The notes beneath the pieces are model-generated. The model worked only from the letters and a program-made list of their open reading frames with translations, was not told where the DNA came from and searched no databases. This document shows, piece after piece, positions 22,248-26,632 of a DNA stretch of 26,632 nucleotides. Location: contig JAEZIW010000179.1 of the NCBI GenBank assembly GCA_023436525.1, positions 1 to 26,632 on the forward strand, in the 5' to 3' direction. Numbering within the stretch: the stretch's first letter is position 1; each line of letters starts with the position of its first letter. The translations under genes and the position numbers were made by a program. Origin of the DNA: Bacillota bacterium. Lineage in GTDB: Bacteria > Bacillota > Clostridia > Christensenellales > SZUA-584.

Positions 22248-22955
22248 CTATCTGTAATAGGCGTTTTTAGCCGATGCCACATCCAATATTCCGCCAGTTT
22301 TTCCAAGTGAAGCTATCTGGCTCAGCGATGCTTTATACAAAGCCAGCTTTTCATCCAGTGCCGTATCGTCACCGAGCTCCACCTTCAAGCCGTCAGGCAG
22401 TGTCAGCACGATATCCGCCGCCAACGACATATCGATTAATACCGGTGCGACTTCAGCCGTTTTGAGTGCGTCCAGCACACGGTTGAGCACACCGATCTTG
22501 AACGTATCGGTCGTCCCGATCTGCTGTCCAATCAACACGGTATCAGCCGGAAGGCCGGCCACTATTGGATAAGCGGATGCATCCGGCTGCGTCTCAAAAC
22601 GCAGCACCCACCCCTCGTGGTCAATCACAATATAAGCGTTATCCTTCTCGATTCGCGCCGCTTCTTTCCTCTCTTCGATGGTGATCACCACATGGTCGGG
22701 ATATTGGATGTCGACACTGATCGGTTTAATATAGGGATCGGAACTGAGGTTGTCCATAATCTGCTGCTTGTCCACATTGAATATGCTGGTGTTGTATGCA
22801 AGCCCCGAGAGCGCAATCACCTCGTCTGTGCTGCGGGTGTCGCACCCGGCGGCGGTGATCGTTCTGACCTGTAGAATCATATACGCCGCGAAACCGAGTG
22901 CACCGATGAAAAGCACAAGCGCTATGCCCGTCAATATTCGTTTGCCCTTTTTCAA
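22248..22955 (-). CDS. ftsQ: Cell division protein FtsQ/DivIB
   Basis: This single-pass membrane protein links early and late divisome parts. It has 235 residues: a basic N-terminus (MKKGKR), a transmembrane segment (about 7-29), then an extracellular POTRA-like region (VRTITAAGCDTRSTDEVIALSGL... and YIKPISVDIQYPDHVVITIEER) and the FtsQ domain (YIVIDHEGWVL...LPIVAGL-like block). The start is TTG at 22955: AGGAG seven bases upstream is the last part of murA, so its Glu codons double as the ribosome site. The murA stop is 4 bases away, which implies coupled translation. Confidence 0.92.
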   Translation of the reverse strand: MKKGKRILTGIALVLFIGALGFAAYMILQVRTITAAGCDTRSTDEVIALSGLAYNTSIFNVDKQQIMDNLSSDPYIKPISVDIQYPDHVVITIEERKEAARIEKDNAYIVIDHEGWVLRFETQPDASAYPIVAGLPADTVLIGQQIGTTDTFKIGVLNRVLDALKTAEVAPVLIDMSLAADIVLTLPDGLKVELGDDTALDEKLALYKASLSQIASLGKTGGILDVASAKNAYYR

Positions 22956-22959
22956 TCGG

Positions 22960-24213
22960 TCACTCCTCTCTTCTGATATCAGCCCCGAGCAGATTCATCT
23001 CCGATTCAAACGATTCATACCCTCTGTCGAGAATTTTCGCCTGTTCCACCACCGTGGTGCCGTCGGCACAAAGCCCCGCCAGCACCAGCGCCGCGCCGCC
23101 GCGCAGATCCATCGCCGTCACCTCTGCGGCGTGCAGCCTTTCCACGCCTTTAATAACGGCAACGTTGTTCTTTATCACAATATTGGCCCCCATCCGCTGC
23201 AGCTCCGCCACGTGTTTAAACCGGTTGTCGAATACGCTTTCAACAATGATGCTGGTGCCTTTGGCTATGCTCGCCGCCGTGCACATTTGCGCCTGCATAT
23301 CCGTGGGGAACCCGGGATACGGCCCTGTTTCAATCAAATGCATTTCTTTTGGGCGCCCCTGCCCCGTCACCGTAATCGCATTATCGTAGATATCCACCTT
23401 CGCGCCCGCTTCTTTAAGCTTGGCTGTTATAGAGAACAGATGCTCCGGCACCACATTTCTAACCGTTATTTTTCCGTTCGTTACCACCGCTGCCACCATA
23501 AATGTTCCGGCGACAATTCTATCCGGCATACATGTGTATGAAAATCCGTTCAAACGGCTTTTGCCTTCAATGCTCACTGTGCTCGTCCCAGCACCGCTCA
23601 CGTTGCCGCCCATCATATTGATGACGTTTTGCAGCTCAACGATTTCCGGCTCTCGTGCGGCGTTTCTGATGATTGTACTGCCGGGCGCAAGCGCGGCTGC
23701 CATCATCAAGTTCTCTGTTGCCCCCACACTCGGGTAATCGAGATGCACATCGCCGCCCTTGAGCTTTTTGCCCTCACACATGATGTGCCCGCCCGCTTCG
23801 GTTACATTAACGCCGAGGCATCGAAGGCCTCTCAAATGCAAATCAATCGGCCGGCTTCCAATTTCGCATCCGCCCGGATAAGTAAAGCGAGCCATGCGAA
23901 AACGTGCAAGTATCGGCCCCATCATAAATATCGATGAGCGAATCTCTTTTGCCAGCCTATCAGGCATTTCCCAGCGTAATGCCCGGCGTGTATCAATGAC
24001 CAGGCGGTCTTTCTCAAAAGCCACATACGCCCCGATATGTTCGAGTATCGAAAGCATATAATACACATCTGAAATTGCCGGCCAATTATATATGATGACC
24101 GGTTCTTCGGTCAGCAAAGCGGCTGCAAAAACAGGAAGCGCGGCATTTTTCGCACCCTGAACTGCGATCTCGCCTTCCAGCCTTGATCCGCCTTTTATAA
24201 TCAATTTTGCCAT
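22960..24213 (-). CDS. murA: UDP-N-acetylglucosamine 1-carboxyvinyltransferase
   Basis: MurA catalyses the first committed step of peptidoglycan synthesis, adding enolpyruvate from PEP to UDP-GlcNAc in the cytoplasm. It has 417 residues. Lys22-Asn23 (GAKNAALP) bind substrate, and the catalytic loop reads PGGCEIGSRPIDLHL with Cys116, the fosfomycin target. GYPGFPTDMQAQ-like (YPGFPTDMQAQ) and the late AAALVLAG-type repeat complete the EPT fold. AGGGAGG lies five bases before the ATG at 24213. It stands between ftsW and ftsQ, where many dcw clusters have murG, murC or murB. Confidence 0.97.
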   Translation of the reverse strand: MAKLIIKGGSRLEGEIAVQGAKNAALPVFAAALLTEEPVIIYNWPAISDVYYMLSILEHIGAYVAFEKDRLVIDTRRALRWEMPDRLAKEIRSSIFMMGPILARFRMARFTYPGGCEIGSRPIDLHLRGLRCLGVNVTEAGGHIMCEGKKLKGGDVHLDYPSVGATENLMMAAALAPGSTIIRNAAREPEIVELQNVINMMGGNVSGAGTSTVSIEGKSRLNGFSYTCMPDRIVAGTFMVAAVVTNGKITVRNVVPEHLFSITAKLKEAGAKVDIYDNAITVTGQGRPKEMHLIETGPYPGFPTDMQAQMCTAASIAKGTSIIVESVFDNRFKHVAELQRMGANIVIKNNVAVIKGVERLHAAEVTAMDLRGGAALVLAGLCADGTTVVEQAKILDRGYESFESEMNLLGADIRREE

Positions 24214-24281
24214 AACGGCCTCCCTGCATATCGTCTGTCACATAATAATATCTTATGCCGGTAAGGCCATTTGGTGCTTTC
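24214..24281 (-). promoter_or_regulatory. ftsW-murA spacer
   Basis: This 68-base gap, long for this cluster, holds the murA ribosome site and a CATAA/TTATG dyad around a TATTAT hexamer. I see no convincing -35 and no terminator, so it is probably transcribed through. Confidence 0.25.
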
Positions 24282-25388
24282 TTAAGCGGTATGCGACTGT
24301 TTTGATATGTTAAGCAACACACCGACACAGGCCATGAATATGATGAGTGACGTGCGCCCCGCGCTGATAAAAGGCAGCACCACGCCGGTGGGCGGCACGA
24401 GGCCTGTCACCACGCCGACATTAATCGTAACCTGAATTGCAATCAGCGCCGTGATTCCCGTTGCGAGCATGGTGCCGAACATGTTCGGTGCGCGCAGCGC
24501 GATGCGGACACCACGCCATATCAGTATGCCGAAAACCGCAAGCAGCAGTATGCCGCCGAAAAAGCCAAGTTCTTCAACGATGATCGCAAATATGCAGTCT
24601 GACTCCATATACGGCAGATACAAATACTTCTGCCTCGAATTTCCGAGCCCGAGGCCGAAAAAGCCGCCCGAGCCGATGGAATACAGCGATTGAACAAGCT
24701 GGTAGCTTTCTTTGTCGGAGTACTTCCACGGGTCTAAAAACGCGAAGATTCGAGACATACGATACGGCTCCGCAATCATCATGACCGCGCCGCCGGCGAT
24801 GCCGATAGCCCCCATGATTCCAAAATGCGTCAGATTCGCTCCGCCCACCAGCATCATCACAAACATCACCAGCGCCAGCGTGACCACCGCGCTGAAATTG
24901 GGCTGCAACGCCAGCAGCCCTGCGGCAATCAGCAGCAGCACAAGGTATGGCAGCATACCGTACTTGAATTGGCGCATCTTTTCCTGATTAATGGAGATGC
25001 CCGCTGCCATGAAAACAATGATCGCAAACTTTAGAACCTCGATGGACTGCAAATCGAGCACAATCAGATTGACCCATCGGCGCGACCCGTTTCTTTCAAT
25101 ACCGATGCCGGGCACAAACACAAGAAGCATCAGCAGCAAGCCGATGCCGAGTATCACAAAGCGTAATTTTTTAAGCTTGTTATAATCGAATAGCATGCAG
25201 GCGATCATGGCCACAAGGCCTATCGCCGCACCGCTGATTTGCTTCCAAAAATAAAACAGCGCGTCATTCTGTGTGTTTGAACTGTTTTCCGCATAATAAT
25301 AGCTCGCGCTGAAAACCATCAAAATGCCAAACATCACGAGTATCATCGTCACAATCAAAAGCGGATAATCAATGGATCGTTTGGCCAT
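24282..25388 (-). CDS. ftsW: Lipid II polymerase FtsW/SpoVE (SEDS family)
   Basis: SEDS proteins polymerise glycan strands from lipid II together with a class B PBP. This one has 368 residues and about ten hydrophobic segments. Visible motifs are FSASYYYAE near the N-terminus, NGSRRWVNL, LALQPNFSAVVTL, FLDPW, and the SDCIFAIIVEELGF block with the conserved Asp. In the last cytoplasmic motif, usually S-x-G-G-(S/T)-S, the sequence reads SAGRTS (342-347): an Arg codon CGC (24354-24356) stands where Gly is expected. AGGGGGG lies three bases before the ATG. Position next to murD favours FtsW over RodA; SpoVE cannot be excluded. Confidence 0.93.
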   Translation of the reverse strand: MAKRSIDYPLLIVTMILVMFGILMVFSASYYYAENSSNTQNDALFYFWKQISGAAIGLVAMIACMLFDYNKLKKLRFVILGIGLLLMLLVFVPGIGIERNGSRRWVNLIVLDLQSIEVLKFAIIVFMAAGISINQEKMRQFKYGMLPYLVLLLIAAGLLALQPNFSAVVTLALVMFVMMLVGGANLTHFGIMGAIGIAGGAVMMIAEPYRMSRIFAFLDPWKYSDKESYQLVQSLYSIGSGGFFGLGLGNSRQKYLYLPYMESDCIFAIIVEELGFFGGILLLAVFGILIWRGVRIALRAPNMFGTMLATGITALIAIQVTINVGVVTGLVPPTGVVLPFISAGRTSLIIFMACVGVLLNISKQSHTA

Positions 25389-25396
25389 GTTCCCCC

Positions 25397-26632
25397 CTAA
25401 AACGCATTGACGATGTCTTTAAAAACGCTTCCTCTCTGTTCAAAGTCTCTGAACATATCATAGCTGGCACACGCGGGAGACAGCAGCACGTTCCATCCGT
25501 CCGTCGCAAGAGCGCGCGCTTTGTTAACCGCTTCTTCAAAGCTGTCTGCCGTGCTGATGCTGTTAAACCCGGCTTCCTTGGCATCGGCCAGTATCTTTTC
25601 ACGGGTTGCTCCAATGGCGACAACGTGCCTGATGAGCGGGCCGAACCCTTTAAACAGTGATAAAAAGCTGTTTTTCTTATCGTAGCCTCCAAGTATCAGC
25701 ACGGTGGGGCGCGTCATCGCTTCGGCGGCCTTTTCTGTGGCATCCGGGTTGGTTCCCTTGCTGTCGTTAATATAGCGCACCCCGTTCAGCTCACGCACAA
25801 ACTCAATTCTGTGCTCCACGCCCGGGAACGTCATCAGCGTTTCACGGATGACGCTTTCGGCAATGCCGTAGCAGCGGGCAAGCGCCGTTGCCGCAAGCGC
25901 ATTTTCGAGGTTGTGAGTCCCGGGTATTCTAATTTCCTCCGGCAGGCAAATCACATGATCGCCATCTGCCTCGCGGCTCACAATACGCCCATTATCTATA
26001 AATACGCCGCTTTGCAGCGGAACTTTCCGCGAAAACCAAATTACTTTAGATTTTTGTCTGCCTGCCATCCCCCGGGTGATGTCGTTATCGTAATTGAGCA
26101 CACAATAATCGTTTGGCGTCTGGTTCTTGAATATCAGCTCCTTGACCGCCGTGTAGTTTTCCATCGTGATGTAGCGGTTTAAATGGTCTTCCGTCACGTT
26201 CAGCACCGTGCAGGCATGCGGACGGTATGCATCGATGGTATCAAGCTGCAACGCTGCCGTTTCCGCCACCACAATGTCTCCCTTTTTTGTTTTCAGCGCC
26301 TCACCCGCAATCGGTATGCCGATATTGCCGAGCACATGCGTCACAAACCCGGCGTTTTTGAATATCTCGCCGGTCAGCGCTGTGGTCGTGGTTTTGCCGT
26401 TGGTGCCCGTAATGGCCACAAATTCAGCCTGCGAATACAAAAAACCGAGTTCTATCTCGCCAATAACCGGCTTGCCGTCGTTTTTTGCTTGTGTGATGAA
26501 GCTTAAGTTGGTGGGAACACCGGGGCTTAACACAAGCGCATCACAGCGCTTCGCCACGGCCTCCGCATCCGCGCCGAGCGCAAGCTCAGCACATCCTGCG
26601 AATACGTCGAATGTGCCTTCAGGGAACTGATC
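25397..26632 (-). CDS. murD: UDP-N-acetylmuramoyl-L-alanine-D-glutamate ligase, N-terminus outside window
   Basis: MurD adds D-Glu to UDP-MurNAc-L-Ala in the cytoplasm. The frame is open to the right edge, and 411 codons are present of about 450. The read begins DQFPEGTFDVFAG, followed by VLSPGVP (N-terminal domain), the ATP-binding loop GTNGKTTTTAL, NVTEDHLNRY, HNLENALAA, YINDSKGTNPDAT and LSPACASYDMF(RDFEQRG), all Mur-ligase marks. A GTG at 26557 is not the start, since conserved sequence continues past it. The stop is 8 bases from the ftsW ATG. It is the first gene of the dcw unit seen here; mraY and murF probably lie beyond the edge. Confidence 0.97.
   Translation of the reverse strand, partial: DQFPEGTFDVFAGCAELALGADAEAVAKRCDALVLSPGVPTNLSFITQAKNDGKPVIGEIELGFLYSQAEFVAITGTNGKTTTTALTGEIFKNAGFVTHVLGNIGIPIAGEALKTKKGDIVVAETAALQLDTIDAYRPHACTVLNVTEDHLNRYITMENYTAVKELIFKNQTPNDYCVLNYDNDITRGMAGRQKSKVIWFSRKVPLQSGVFIDNGRIVSREADGDHVICLPEEIRIPGTHNLENALAATALARCYGIAESVIRETLMTFPGVEHRIEFVRELNGVRYINDSKGTNPDATEKAAEAMTRPTVLILGGYDKKNSFLSLFKGFGPLIRHVVAIGATREKILADAKEAGFNSISTADSFEEAVNKARALATDGWNVLLSPACASYDMFRDFEQRGSVFKDIVNAF

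Noticed and set aside
26558..26632. murD starting at the GTG at 26557
   Set aside because: The frame and MurD-like sequence continue upstream to the window edge, so the true start is outside.

Overview
This is an ordinary core-genome segment of a low-to-mid GC Firmicute, most likely in class Clostridia. The evidence is a PPi-type phosphofructokinase, an infC-rpmI-rplT operon with an L20-type attenuator, a clostridial-style FtsA with a changed phosphate-2 loop, Gram-positive Shine-Dalgarno sites and sigma-A-like promoters, and several TTG starts. All genes but one lie on the minus strand, so reading order runs from high to low coordinates. I cannot name a genus from the sequence alone. I see no phage, IS element, CRISPR array, rRNA or tRNA.

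Layout in transcription order on the minus strand: (a) 26632-19790 is a dcw division and wall cluster, murD (5' end outside the window), ftsW, murA, ftsQ/divIB, ftsA, ftsZ. No murG or murC lies in the covered part, and a second promoter sits just upstream of ftsA. (b) 19701-16902 holds a rhodanese lipoprotein, cysS with its own promoter, a small membrane protein and a short GcvH-like lipoyl protein. (c) 16901-16566 is a 336-base non-coding gap with a palindromic, MITE-like repeat. (d) 16565-14583 is deoB-punA, for nucleoside salvage. (e) 14582-13557 holds a 56-residue membrane micro-ORF with its own terminator and an unidentified membrane protein. (f) 13553-12855, the only plus-strand gene, is a secreted NlpC/P60-type protein whose promoter places transcription start at its ATG. 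(g) 12728-8637 holds a D,D-carboxypeptidase homologue lacking the KTG lysine, surE, an RpiR-type regulator and an overlapping HI0933/BaiN-like flavoprotein. (h) 8640-7283 is the L20-leader-controlled infC-rpmI-rplT operon, with infC starting at ATT. (i) 7280-4882 is an SLC45/sucrose-type MFS transporter and a membrane-anchored GDPD phosphodiesterase, preceded by two LacI-like operators. (j) 4852-1 is pfp-uvrB-uvrA (uvrA runs off the left edge), with a structured leader.

Functionally the window joins cell-wall precursor synthesis and septation, translation genes, nucleoside salvage, glycolysis and nucleotide-excision repair. I found no convincing undescribed multi-gene system. The points that merit a second look are small: the changed KTG motif, the probable leaderless gene, the micro-ORF, the tandem operators, the dyad in the ftsAZ promoter and the palindromic repeat.
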